Shown piece after piece: positions 7,100 to 15,217 of a DNA stretch of 24,055 nucleotides (positions are counted from its first letter, which is position 1; each line of letters begins with the position of its first letter). The translations under genes were made by a program, and so were the position numbers. The notes under the pieces were generated by a model. It had not been told where the DNA came from, searched no databases, and saw only the letters and a list, made by a program, of their open reading frames with translations. This DNA is from SIG455 sp045659025 (GTDB lineage: Bacteria; Bacillota; Clostridia; UMGS1810): contig JAZOWA010000038.1 in NCBI GenBank assembly GCA_045659025.1, positions 1 to 24,055 of the forward strand, read 5' to 3'.

Positions 7100-9502
7100 A
7101 TGAAAAGGGTGTTACTGTTAGTTCTTTCTTTGATTTTGATTTTACAAAGCGGTTTTATCGGCATTGCTTTTGCAAACACCGACGAGATTTCTCTTATTGC
7201 AGAGAAATCTGTAGTATCTTCAAATCCGATTCCTGAATCCATCAAGATTCTTTGCATTGGTAATTCCTTCAGCCAGGATTCTACAGAATGGCTTTACTCT
7301 GTTCTGGCTGACCTCGGAGTAAAAGAGATAATACTTGGCAATCTGTATATTGGCGGTTGTACACTTAAAACCCATGCTAAAAATGCAGAAAGCGGAGAAG
7401 AAGCGTATACATATTATAAGGGTGATGCCGATAGCCAAGGCGTTATGACCGCGGTGAAGGGTAAAAAGTCTTTGATTTATGCATTGGCAGATGAGGAGTG
7501 GGATTACATTTCTATGCAACAGGGTAGTCCTGTATCAGGTGTTCCATCTGCATATGAACCGTATCTTGCTAACCTTATTGCATATGTGAATGAGAATAAG
7601 ACTAATCCTGATGCTAAACTTATGTGGCATATGACATGGGCGTATCAGGGTGATAGTTCGCATGCAAACTTTCCAACCTATGCTTGCGACCAAAATGTAA
7701 TGTACAAATCCATAGTCCGTGCCACAAAACTTCTTATGGATTCCCACGATGAAATTAGCGTTTTGATTCCTGTGGGTACTGCTGTGCAGAATATCCGTAC
7801 AAGCACTATTGGTGACACTTTGACCCGTGATGGCCATCATTTGACATACGTGCTTGGCAGATACTTGGCATCTGTTGTGTGGGCAAAGTCAATTCTCGGA
7901 TGTGATATTTCTAACCTCAAAGTGCTACCCGAAGGAATGAACTCGGAAGACCTGCCTTTGGTTATTGAAAGTGTAAATAATGCATACGCAAATCCTCTTG
8001 AGGTGACTTTCTCTGACTTCACAACACCTGAAATCATTGGCTATAGAGAGTCGCAGAAGGATTTTGAAATTGTAGAATGCGATTTACCCGGTACCTTTGA
8101 TGAAGAAACTCAAACTTTCACCTTTGAAAACGGTGTTGCAGTAAAACATGGCTCAAAGCATCTTTATCTTCCTGACGTTTCTATTGATTCTGAAGTTTCT
8201 GCTTGTGGATATGTGGATGGCGTGTTGTTTGCACCCAAAAAGTTTATATCTATTATGAAGAGTGAGACACCATACGAAAAATTCTCTGGCGAGATAGCCA
8301 GCTGTACATTGGAAACCAAAGTACAAGATGGTAAGATGCTTGGTACAATTATAATTGAGAATCACCTTAAGGATGAATCTTTAGATGGTGTAGTAAGATT
8401 TCGCGACGATGCAATTGCCGATAAAGTGGGCGAGGTTGCAATTGGTACAATCCGTGGCGGTGAGGTGATTAAGACCGTTGTGGAGCTTCCTCTTGAACTT
8501 GAGGGTACATATGAAGCTGATTTGTCCTACGATTACTACGCACAGTATGGTGAATATGGATGTGATGCGTCCAGAACTTTTATCTTTGTCAAAAAACCTG
8601 GTGAAATCAAGGTTGATGGTATTATCTCTGAAGGTGAATGGGATAATACAATAAAACTTACCCTTGATGAAAACAGTACAGTAGGTATGAAGAATTGGAC
8701 AGATAATAACGATCTTTCGGCTGTTGCATACATTGCATATGACAGCAAGGCGATATATCTCGCTGCCGAAGTTACAGATGATATATTCAAACCCCACTTA
8801 CATGCCGCATGGCTTAATGGCGACAGTATACAGGCGGATTTCTATCTTGATGAAGATACGGGTCACTTTACACCCGGTGCATATACTAAATATACAGAGA
8901 TTGGATCTTCCCTCGCAAGATCTCTTCCCGGTGTTTACAGATCTGCAACAAATACCGGCAAGTTGGCAAAGGGCGTAATCAATAATGCCATGGTGATGAT
9001 TAATCGCGTGGACGATAAGATCATATACGAGATTGCGGTTGATTGGACAGATATCTTCGGCGTGGATTTCGTTCCTGAGAAAGAAAAGGCCCTGGGATTT
9101 ACATTCTTGGTTAATGAAAAAGATACTGAAAGTAACGAGGGCTGGCTCAAATTTGCAGAGGGTGCAGGCGGCAATGGCAAACGTTACCCCAACGAGTTTG
9201 CACAGATGTATTTTGTTGATGTGGATAATGAAGATGCATCTAACGATGGCTCATTTGTAGAAGATGGCATTAAATATGTACTGTTTAGGAGAACTCTTTC
9301 ATCCAAGGGCGCAACAGTTGAATGGAATGCAGATACTAACACGGCGACTGCTACTAAAGGTGATGTAGTAGTTTCTGCCACTGTAGGTGCAACTGAGATA
9401 ATTTCTGGTGGTGTATCTGTGCGGTTTTGTGGTGCTGTAAAGAAGATTAACCACAGAACATACATTCGGGAAGATACTGCCAACAAACTATTTGATAACT
9501 GA
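7100..9502 (+). CDS. Secreted DUF4886 (SGNH-like) protein with CBM9-like and copper-amine-oxidase-N-like domains
   Basis: An 800-aa exported protein. Residues 1-26 are a typical signal peptide (KR, Leu-rich core, AFA-N). From about 48 to 270 is a DUF4886 domain related to SGNH hydrolases: ILCIGNSFSQD with the probable nucleophile Ser56, and DGHHLT (Asp244, His247) as the probable Asp-x-x-His pair. It may cleave an ester or similar bond on a carbohydrate; the substrate is unknown. About 500-700 resembles a CBM9-like sugar-binding domain (IKVDGIISEGEWDN, YDSKAIYLAAEVTDD, DSIQADFYLD). About 715-800 looks like a degenerate copper-amine-oxidase N-terminal-type repeat (GATVEWNADTNTATAT), common in clostridial surface proteins. 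It starts at ATG 7100 with AAAGGAG (7086-7092) and is the last gene before a strong terminator. I see no SLH or sortase motif. Confidence 0.8.
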   Translation: MKRVLLLVLSLILILQSGFIGIAFANTDEISLIAEKSVVSSNPIPESIKILCIGNSFSQDSTEWLYSVLADLGVKEIILGNLYIGGCTLKTHAKNAESGEEAYTYYKGDADSQGVMTAVKGKKSLIYALADEEWDYISMQQGSPVSGVPSAYEPYLANLIAYVNENKTNPDAKLMWHMTWAYQGDSSHANFPTYACDQNVMYKSIVRATKLLMDSHDEISVLIPVGTAVQNIRTSTIGDTLTRDGHHLTYVLGRYLASVVWAKSILGCDISNLKVLPEGMNSEDLPLVIESVNNAYANPLEVTFSDFTTPEIIGYRESQKDFEIVECDLPGTFDEETQTFTFENGVAVKHGSKHLYLPDVSIDSEVSACGYVDGVLFAPKKFISIMKSETPYEKFSGEIASCTLETKVQDGKMLGTIIIENHLKDESLDGVVRFRDDAIADKVGEVAIGTIRGGEVIKTVVELPLELEGTYEADLSYDYYAQYGEYGCDASRTFIFVKKPGEIKVDGIISEGEWDNTIKLTLDENSTVGMKNWTDNNDLSAVAYIAYDSKAIYLAAEVTDDIFKPHLHAAWLNGDSIQADFYLDEDTGHFTPGAYTKYTEIGSSLARSLPGVYRSATNTGKLAKGVINNAMVMINRVDDKIIYEIAVDWTDIFGVDFVPEKEKALGFTFLVNEKDTESNEGWLKFAEGAGGNGKRYPNEFAQMYFVDVDNEDASNDGSFVEDGIKYVLFRRTLSSKGATVEWNADTNTATATKGDVVVSATVGATEIISGGVSVRFCGAVKKINHRTYIREDTANKLFDN

Positions 9503-9507
9503 TAATG

Positions 9508-9547
9508 AACTGCTTCGCACATAATGTGCGAAGCAGTTTTTATTTTT
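9508..9547 (+). terminator. Strong intrinsic terminator after the first operon
   Basis: A perfect 14-bp stem (AACTGCTTCGCACA at 9508-9521, its complement at 9525-9538) with the loop TAA is followed by TTTATTTTT. It lies 6 bases after the stop of the secreted protein and closes the first transcription unit. Confidence 0.95.
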
Positions 9548-9601
9548 ACAAACAAATTGTTAACAAAATATACTGTTTTTTTGTTTTTTTTATGATAGAA
9601 T
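9545..9601 (+). promoter_or_regulatory. Putative promoter and activator-site region of the two-component operon
   Basis: TATGAT (9591-9596) or TAGAAT (9596-9601) can serve as the -10, but only a T-tract lies where a -35 should be, which suggests activator dependence. Upstream are TTTACA (9545-9550) and the perfect palindrome TTGTTAACAA (9558-9567). A TTTACA sits a similar distance (48 versus 46 bases) before the TATGAT of htrA, so the response regulator downstream may bind both. This is inference. Confidence 0.4.
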
Positions 9602-9631
9602 ATATTTAGAAAGACATAAGAGGTGATATAC

Positions 9632-10318
9632 TTGCGTGCAGACAAAATTCTTGTTGTAGATGATGATGTTAATATTTGCAATTTAATACGCCTTTATCTT
9701 GAAGAAGAGGGATTTGAAGTGCATTGTTGCCATGATGGCGCAGCTGCAGTTGAAAGCCGTGTTGCGCTGAATCCTTCTGCAATCATATTGGATATTATGC
9801 TTCCTGTTATGAATGGTATTGATGCTCTTAAGGAAATCAGAAAAGAGAGCGCTGTGCCGATTATAATGTTGACTGCCAAGGGCGAGACTATTGATAAGGT
9901 ACTCGGTCTGGAACTTGGCGCGGATGATTATGTGGTCAAACCCTTTGAGGCAAAGGAACTTGTAGCAAGGGTTAAGGCTATTCTCCGCAGGGCCGATAAT
10001 ATGTCTTCAAACAGTAAAGAGATAGACTTTCCTGAACTCAATATTAATCTTAATACTTACGAACTCCGTCTTGGAGGTAAGGTGGTTGATCTCCCTCCCA
10101 AAGAGTTGGAGCTCCTTTATTTTCTTTGTAGTCACGCCAATTCTGTTTACACACGTGATCAATTGCTTGATCAAGTGTGGGGATATGACTTTTTTGGTGA
10201 TTCCCGCACAGTAGATGTGCATATTAAACGCCTCAGAGAAAAGCTTGAGGATTACTCCGACAAGTGGCAACTCAAGACGGTATGGGGAGTAGGGTATAAG
10301 TTTGAAATCAAGCAATAA
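9632..10318 (+). CDS. OmpR/PhoB-type response regulator
   Basis: A 228-aa two-domain regulator. The receiver domain (1-120) has the acidic pair in KILVVDDD, the phosphoacceptor Asp54 (IILDIMLP), the Thr of MLTAKGE and Lys103 (VVKPF). The C-terminal winged helix (about 130-226) contains LPPKELELLYFL, RDQLLDQVWGYDFFGDSRTV and HIKRLREKL, the standard OmpR-type DNA-binding fold. The start is TTG 9632: AGAGGTG (9619-9625) lies 6 bases upstream, whereas the in-frame GTG at 9623 overlaps that site. It is transcribed with the histidine kinase 14 bases downstream. The following htrA gene suggests a CssR-like role in sensing secretion or envelope stress; this comes from context, not from residues. Confidence 0.93.
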   Translation: MRADKILVVDDDVNICNLIRLYLEEEGFEVHCCHDGAAAVESRVALNPSAIILDIMLPVMNGIDALKEIRKESAVPIIMLTAKGETIDKVLGLELGADDYVVKPFEAKELVARVKAILRRADNMSSNSKEIDFPELNINLNTYELRLGGKVVDLPPKELELLYFLCSHANSVYTRDQLLDQVWGYDFFGDSRTVDVHIKRLREKLEDYSDKWQLKTVWGVGYKFEIKQ

Positions 10319-10332
10319 TCCGGAGGATATAT

Positions 10333-11748
10333 ATGAGAAGAAGCATAATAAGAACTCTTCTGATTGGAAGTATATGTGCAATGCTCTTATCTTTTTCGGT
10401 GGCAGGTATTTATTCATACAGCATTCTTACCGATAATGCTATGAATGAGAAAGTGGTTGCACTTAAAGGCAATATTCCTAAAATCAGCGAACTTTCTTCC
10501 ATTGCCGTAAGCACGTCTTCGCTGCCCTTGGTTACGTTTTACAGATCCGCAATAGATTCTATCGCATCAAATACCGGATCAGAGATAATAGTTTTTGACA
10601 ACAATGGCAAAATCCTGGCAATTTCAGGTCAGCAGAAGACCAAGTTTATCGGAAGAACTCTTACACCTAAACTTTCCGAGAAAATTCTTGAGGGAAAGGA
10701 TTTTCGAGAAAGAGGTGTCCTGGACGAGTTCTTTAATGAGTCTACACTCACCGTTGGTGCGCCTATGTATAACAAGGGTGAGGTTTTCGGCGGTGTATTG
10801 TTTAACATTCCCGTACCACAGGTAAGAAACACTAACATAAGAATATTTAAAAGTTTCTTCACCATGTGGCTGATTGCTTTGATCTTCACCGTGTTTCTGT
10901 ATTACTTTTTATCAAAGAAGATCACTTCGCCGATCAAGCAGATGAACGCTGCAGTTTCCGAATTTGCCAATGGCAATTTCTCAAGACGTATAGTGTATAA
11001 TTCTGATGATGAAATCGGTGAACTAGCAACAAACTTCAACAATATGGCAAGCAGTATCGAAAATCTTGAGAAAATGCGAAGCAGTTTTGTATCGGATGTA
11101 TCCCATGAGTTGAGGACGCCTATGACCACTATATCGGGATTTGTGGAAGGGGTGCTTGACGGTACGATCAAAGAGGGTGAGAGGGACAAATATCTCAAGG
11201 TGGTTCTTGATGAGTCCAGACGTCTTTCCCGAATGGTTAATGATTTACTCAGTATTTCTCGTATGGAGAATAGCGAATATCGGCTTAACTATCGTATTTT
11301 CAACATAAATGAGCTTGTAAAAGAAGTTTTATTCAAATTCGAAAACGACATCAACGGAAAAAACATTGATGTAGAGCTTGAATTTTCGGAGGATTGCATG
11401 GACGTATATGCCGATAGTGATGCTATAACACAAGTTATAACCAATCTTGTTCACAATGCGGTTAAATTCACTCCCGAAGGTGGTGCTATCGCTTTGAGGT
11501 CATGGATTTACGGTAAGAAGGCATATGTGGAAATCAAAAACAGCGGGCATGGCATTGAAAAGGAAAAACTAGGATTTATATTTGACAGGTTTTATAAAAC
11601 TGACGATTCCCGAAGCAATGATAAATCGGGCACGGGCCTTGGTTTGTATATTGTGAAGAATCTTATCAATCACCACGGTGAGAAGATTTGGGTAGATAGT
11701 GCAATTGATGAGTTTACTAAATTTACTTTTTCGCTGTCGTTGGTGTGA
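10333..11748 (+). CDS. Membrane histidine kinase, partner of the upstream regulator
   Basis: A 471-aa sensor kinase. Membrane spans at about 7-29 and 176-197 enclose an extracytoplasmic domain of about 145 residues whose FDNNGKILAISG stretch looks Cache/PAS-like. A HAMP linker (about 198-250) leads to the HisKA helix with the phospho-acceptor His258 in SHELRTPM. The HATPase domain follows, with an N box NLVHNAVKF and GTGLGLYIVKNL. In the G1 box the usual DxGxG reads NSGHG, so Asp is replaced by Asn. This variant is also known in other Firmicutes kinases, and I do not take it as inactivation. GGAGG (10322-10326) precedes ATG 10333. The signal is unknown; the neighbouring htrA points to misfolded exported protein or envelope stress. 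Confidence 0.93.
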   Translation: MRRSIIRTLLIGSICAMLLSFSVAGIYSYSILTDNAMNEKVVALKGNIPKISELSSIAVSTSSLPLVTFYRSAIDSIASNTGSEIIVFDNNGKILAISGQQKTKFIGRTLTPKLSEKILEGKDFRERGVLDEFFNESTLTVGAPMYNKGEVFGGVLFNIPVPQVRNTNIRIFKSFFTMWLIALIFTVFLYYFLSKKITSPIKQMNAAVSEFANGNFSRRIVYNSDDEIGELATNFNNMASSIENLEKMRSSFVSDVSHELRTPMTTISGFVEGVLDGTIKEGERDKYLKVVLDESRRLSRMVNDLLSISRMENSEYRLNYRIFNINELVKEVLFKFENDINGKNIDVELEFSEDCMDVYADSDAITQVITNLVHNAVKFTPEGGAIALRSWIYGKKAYVEIKNSGHGIEKEKLGFIFDRFYKTDDSRSNDKSGTGLGLYIVKNLINHHGEKIWVDSAIDEFTKFTFSLSLV

Positions 11749-11750
11749 TG

Positions 11751-11804
11751 TTTACAGTTTGTTTATAATTTTTGCGTTTTATATTAACAATTCTTTGGTA
11801 TGAT
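11751..11804 (+). promoter_or_regulatory. Putative regulated promoter of htrA
   Basis: TATGAT (11799-11804) is a fair -10 with no matching -35 17 bases upstream. Further upstream TTTACA (11751-11756), five bases and TTTATA (11762-11767) form a direct repeat with an 11-base period, the spacing expected for OmpR-family dimers. This suggests activation by the adjacent response regulator, as CssR activates htrA in Bacillus. It is inference from layout. No terminator separates the kinase gene from htrA, so read-through is also possible. Confidence 0.4.
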
Positions 11805-11829
11805 TTAATAGCAGATAGGAGGAATTTAT

Positions 11830-13122
11830 ATGAACGATTTCAAATGGCACAATGATGATTTTCAGAATAATACCATCCATAGTGAATACACTTATTCCTA
11901 CACCGAGCCACCTAAAAAAGTCAAGTTCTCAGACAGAGTCAGAAACAGTAAATTTGTAAACAAAACTATCAAAATGCCCGTAGTGGTTTTGTCGGTTCTT
12001 TTGTCAGTTACCATAGGTGTTTCCGGCTATGCGTTGATTTCTCCGTTGGTAAACAAGCTTCCTTCTACCTCTTTGGCAGAAATTCAGAAAGAAGTGTCAA
12101 ATGCAGGAGAAACAACTTCCACACATCAGGTGCAGACAATCATTTCATCTGGGGAAAGGGTACCTCTTACCATCCCTCAGATTGCTAAAAAAGTAGGACC
12201 TGCCGTTGTAGGCGTTGTAAATAAAGTTACTTACAACAATATGCGGGATTTCGGTTTTTACGGCGGATTTATCCCCAATGGTCAGGAAAAGACAGTTGAA
12301 TCAGGAAGTGGATCCGGTGTGATTATCAGTGAAGACGGATATATCGTAACCAATAACCATGTGGTTGAGGGTGCTTCAGAACTTTATGTTGTTACTAATA
12401 CTGGTGATGAGTATAAGGCAACCCTTAAGGGTACTGACGCAAAGACGGATCTTGCGGTTCTCAAGATAGAAGGAACTTTCCCTTATGCTACCCTTGGTAC
12501 AAGTGCAGAACTTGAAGTTGGCGAACTTGCGGTTGCGATCGGAAATCCTCTTGGTCAGGAGTTTGCGGGTACTGTTACTGATGGTATTATAAGCGCTCTT
12601 AACCGTTCTATTACGGTAGAGAACAAACAGCTTACTCTGTTGCAGACAAACGCCGCTATAAATCCCGGTAATTCCGGTGGACCTCTTGTAAATCAGTATG
12701 GTGAGGTTATTGGTATAAACACCGCCAAGATTTCATCCAGCCAACTTGAAGGCCTTGGATTTGCAATTCCTATTGATGAAGCAAAACCTATAATTGATGA
12801 TTTGCTTCAAAGTGGATACGTAAGAGGTCGTCCCGTCATTGGTATCGGTGGTAGAAATGTTAGCGAACAACTTGCCGCTGCATATAATTGGAAGGTTGGT
12901 GTTTATGTGTTAAGCATGAGCCCTGATTCACCCGCATATCTTGCTGGCATCCAGATTGGTGATATTATCGTGGAGATAGACGGCAAAAGCGTTGCCACCG
13001 TCGATGATCTTAACGAGATTAAGAACAAACATAGGGTAGGGGACAGACTCCAAATAAAAGTTTTCAGAAACGGGCAGTATGTTGAGGTATCACTCATTCT
13101 TGGTGAGGAAATGCCTGGTTAA
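11830..13122 (+). CDS. htrA: HtrA/DegP-type membrane serine protease
   Basis: The protein is 430 aa. A cytoplasmic N-terminal region (1-49) is followed by one membrane span (about 50-71), which places the protease outside the cell. The trypsin-like domain has the complete triad: His177 (TNNHVVEGA), Asp207 (KTDLAVLKI) and Ser282 (INPGNSGGP). A single PDZ domain (about 335-425) contains SPAYLAGIQIGDIIVEIDGK. It degrades misfolded exported proteins in known members. AGGAGG (11817-11822) precedes ATG 11830. Its own promoter-like region and the two-component pair immediately upstream argue that it is a target of that system. It ends 14 bases before a bidirectional terminator. Confidence 0.96.
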   Translation: MNDFKWHNDDFQNNTIHSEYTYSYTEPPKKVKFSDRVRNSKFVNKTIKMPVVVLSVLLSVTIGVSGYALISPLVNKLPSTSLAEIQKEVSNAGETTSTHQVQTIISSGERVPLTIPQIAKKVGPAVVGVVNKVTYNNMRDFGFYGGFIPNGQEKTVESGSGSGVIISEDGYIVTNNHVVEGASELYVVTNTGDEYKATLKGTDAKTDLAVLKIEGTFPYATLGTSAELEVGELAVAIGNPLGQEFAGTVTDGIISALNRSITVENKQLTLLQTNAAINPGNSGGPLVNQYGEVIGINTAKISSSQLEGLGFAIPIDEAKPIIDDLLQSGYVRGRPVIGIGGRNVSEQLAAAYNWKVGVYVLSMSPDSPAYLAGIQIGDIIVEIDGKSVATVDDLNEIKNKHRVGDRLQIKVFRNGQYVEVSLILGEEMPG

Positions 13123-13135
13123 TTTATACTACGAT

Positions 13136-13170
13136 AAAAAGTCACACTATAAAAATAGTGTGACTTTTTT
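13136..13170. terminator. Bidirectional terminator between htrA and the GH18-SLH gene
   Basis: A perfect 15-bp stem (AAAAAGTCACACTAT, 13136-13150; complement 13155-13169) has the loop AAAA and A/T tails on both sides, so it works in both directions. The stop codon of the minus-strand gene (13171-13169) is at the very edge of the stem. Confidence 0.95.
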
Positions 13171-14863
13171 AATCTGTAGATCTTCCTAGCAGTGCTGCCA
13201 TTTCGCCTCTGTCGATTATTTTTTCAGGACGAAAGGTTTTGTCAGGATATCCGTTTAATATTCCTGCGCTTACAAGGGAAGTGATTTCATCATATGACCA
13301 TCGGTTATTTTCGATATCAGTAAAATTAAAATTGCTTTTGCTCCTGTCTATATCAATCGCTCTTGCTAAAAACACGGCTGCCTCTTCTCTGGTTACCTCT
13401 TTATCGGGATAAAAATTGCCATCTGGGTAGCCGTTCATAACGCCGTTTTCATATACCGCAGATATTTCTTTTTCCGCCCAATGCCCTTTGCAATCGGTGG
13501 GGACATATCCTTTTTGAGATTTGAGGTTCAATAGCCTTGCTCCTATGGTTGCCATTTCGGCACGGGTAATAGATTTGTATGGTGAAAATGTGTGATTTCC
13601 TGTACCAACCATTAGTCCCAAAGATGATATACTTTGGATATCGTCACTTGCAAAATGTGTGAGAATATCTGTGAAGTATTTACCATTAAGCCAGGTATAG
13701 TAATAGTCCCACACATCTTTTGTTTCTTGTCCCAGACTCCAACTTCCCGCGCCCTTGAGAGAGTATTTGTCCACAAGGGATAACTTGGTTTTTATAGAAT
13801 CGCTATTTTCGTACCAGGCCACATATTCTCCAGCGGCAAGTTCTTTACCCGACACTTTAATGCTGTCACCTTTTTTTACGGTAAATTCAGCGGTGGGGCT
13901 CATATATTCTTCATCAAACCTGACTCTTCCGTTTGTGGCTGATATAATATCTTCAAGGCGATTATTAGATGTTCCGAGACCGATGGTACCATTGTCGTTG
14001 CACGACCATATCCTTCCAAAGAACGGAAGACCGAGAACTAATTTGTCTGACGGGCAGTACTCCAAAGCATATTGAATAGATTTTTCTACGAATTCAATGC
14101 TTGCCACCGGCCCTTCGGGGCCACCTTCGTAGTGCTCGTCATATGCCATTATAAACAGATAGTCAGCCCATTCGGCAAGTGCACCATAATCATACGAACC
14201 ATGCCATCCCGTTGACCAACCGTATGGATTTGCTGCTACTGCTACGGAAACTTCTTTATCTTTCGGGAGTTTCTCTCGCAAACGTCTCACAAGACGAGTG
14301 TATTTATCTTTTTCATTATGCGTGACATTTTCTATGTCCACATTTATTCCGTCTAAATTGTACTTGTCTATTGTTTCAACAATATTGTCAACTACTGTAT
14401 CAATGTTATTGAGTGCGGCAATACCTGCGTTACGATTCCAATGATTTGAAAGAAACGGTACTATCTTTAGTCCCATATCGTGAACTTTATCAACGAAACT
14501 TTGCGATATATAATTTACCTTTATACTTCCATCAGATTCAATATCGAAGTAGGAAGGAGAAACGGTATTTAGGGAATCCTTTGCAAGGGCAATATATTCA
14601 AGTTGTGTTGTGTGAGAACCAAAGTAAACGTAAGACATGGAATATCTGTTCCTGTCTGCCATAAAGCTGCTGAAAGGAATTGATACAGCGACGAGACCCG
14701 CAATCACAATCTTTATTGCACGTATTTTTTTGTTTGATATAGTATCCCTGAATATGGAAAATAATTCTTTGCTAAATTCAACTGAGCAATCGGGATATAG
14801 TGAGATCACCAGGTCATATGTGTTGTCACGATTTTTTGTGAGCATTGTATTTATGCTATGCAT
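13169..14863 (-). CDS. GH18 glycosidase with membrane anchor and three SLH repeats
   Basis: The protein is 564 aa. It begins with about 47 charged residues, then a membrane span (about 48-66), so it is anchored with the enzyme outside. The GH18 domain (about 75-385) has the signature LDGINVDIE, with Glu178 as the catalytic acid. It also has VSVAVAANPYG, YLFIMAYDEHY and GAGSWSLGQET, as in YaaH/YdhD-type enzymes that act on N-acetylglucosamine-containing glycans such as spore cortex or peptidoglycan. Three SLH repeats (about 390-440, 448-505, 508-560; for example ITRAEMATIGARLL, VTREEAAVFLARAI) should bind secondary cell-wall polymer. The start is ATG 14863 with AGAGGAAA upstream on this strand; Met7 is an alternative. 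It is a single gene with its own terminator. A spore or cell-separation role is possible, but the context decides nothing. Confidence 0.9.
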   Translation of the reverse strand: MHSINTMLTKNRDNTYDLVISLYPDCSVEFSKELFSIFRDTISNKKIRAIKIVIAGLVAVSIPFSSFMADRNRYSMSYVYFGSHTTQLEYIALAKDSLNTVSPSYFDIESDGSIKVNYISQSFVDKVHDMGLKIVPFLSNHWNRNAGIAALNNIDTVVDNIVETIDKYNLDGINVDIENVTHNEKDKYTRLVRRLREKLPKDKEVSVAVAANPYGWSTGWHGSYDYGALAEWADYLFIMAYDEHYEGGPEGPVASIEFVEKSIQYALEYCPSDKLVLGLPFFGRIWSCNDNGTIGLGTSNNRLEDIISATNGRVRFDEEYMSPTAEFTVKKGDSIKVSGKELAAGEYVAWYENSDSIKTKLSLVDKYSLKGAGSWSLGQETKDVWDYYYTWLNGKYFTDILTHFASDDIQSISSLGLMVGTGNHTFSPYKSITRAEMATIGARLLNLKSQKGYVPTDCKGHWAEKEISAVYENGVMNGYPDGNFYPDKEVTREEAAVFLARAIDIDRSKSNFNFTDIENNRWSYDEITSLVSAGILNGYPDKTFRPEKIIDRGEMAALLGRSTD

Positions 14864-14897
14864 CTGATATTTTCCTCTCTGTTTTTGTTAATTGCTC

Positions 14898-14926
14898 TTG
14901 ACATATCTGGTTTTCAGGTGTATTAT
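14898..14926 (+). promoter_or_regulatory. Strong sigma-A-type promoter of the ribbon-helix-helix gene
   Basis: A perfect TTGACA (14898-14903), a 17-base spacer and TATTAT (14921-14926) lie 28 bases before ATG 14955. This predicts vegetative transcription of the small gene, in contrast to the sporulation genes after it. Confidence 0.8.
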
Positions 14927-14954
14927 TATGTAAGACAAAAAAGGAGGCGTTATT

Positions 14955-15179
14955 ATGGCTAAGGTCGGCAGACCTAAATCGGACAACCCCAAAGCTGATA
15001 AATTCAGTTTCAGGTTGAATTCCCATACGGTAAATATTCTTGACGAATTTTGCAAAGCCAATAATGTATCCCGTTCTGAAGCGATTCGTATTGGAGTGGA
15101 GGCATTGGCGACTGGCAAGGTTGCTGTTGCGACTACTACCAAGAGAGATGACAGAGCAATGCCTGATTTTCTCCTTTAA
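14955..15179 (+). CDS. Small ribbon-helix-helix (CopG-like) DNA-binding protein
   Basis: A 74-aa protein. KFSFRLNSHTVNILDEFCKANNVSRSEAIRIGVEAL (about 16-51) fits the ribbon-helix-helix pattern: a beta strand FSFRL, helix A (VNILDEFCKANN), the turn VSRSE and helix B (AIRIGVEAL). Such proteins are dimeric repressors, often autoregulatory. The basic N-terminus (AKVGRPKSD, an AT-hook-like GRP) could add DNA contacts. AAGGAGG (14941-14947) is ideally placed before ATG 14955. A consensus promoter precedes it and a hairpin terminator follows 23 bases after its stop. No toxin partner is adjacent, so it is probably not an antitoxin. Its target is unknown; its own promoter and spmA are candidates. Confidence 0.85.
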   Translation: MAKVGRPKSDNPKADKFSFRLNSHTVNILDEFCKANNVSRSEAIRIGVEALATGKVAVATTTKRDDRAMPDFLL

Positions 15180-15188
15180 TAAGTTGTT

Positions 15189-15217
15189 TAATATTTTTGT
15201 TTTCCCCCTCATAGGTT
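15189..15217 (+). promoter_or_regulatory. Candidate sigma-E promoter for spmA-spmB
   Basis: TAATATT (15189-15195) fits the Bacillus sigma-E -35 pattern KMATATT exactly. After exactly 14 bases comes CATAGGTT (15210-15217), matching CATACAHT at 6 of 8 positions. In Bacillus subtilis, spmA and spmB belong to the sigma-E-dependent dacB operon, so a mother-cell promoter is expected here. The predicted start (about 15223-15225) falls within the terminator hairpin of the preceding gene. This is a pattern match; no expression data were used. Confidence 0.55.

Noticed and set aside
9033..9260. Small plus-strand open frames within the 3' half of the secreted protein gene
   Set aside because: They overlap the CBM9-like region in another frame, with no ribosome site and no recognisable product.
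9558..9567. TTGTTAACAA as a LexA- or HpaI-type regulatory site
   Set aside because: The palindrome is perfect but short and A/T-rich, so it can occur by chance. I keep it only as part of a possible response-regulator site, not as a separate feature.
11764..11769. TATAAT upstream of htrA as its -10 box
   Set aside because: The sequence is perfect, but no -35-like hexamer lies 16-18 bases upstream, where the kinase 3' end is; TATGAT at 11799 is nearer the gene. It remains a possible secondary start.
14955..15179. Ribbon-helix-helix gene as the antitoxin of a toxin-antitoxin pair
   Set aside because: No small toxin gene is adjacent on either side; the neighbours are a GH18 gene and spmA.
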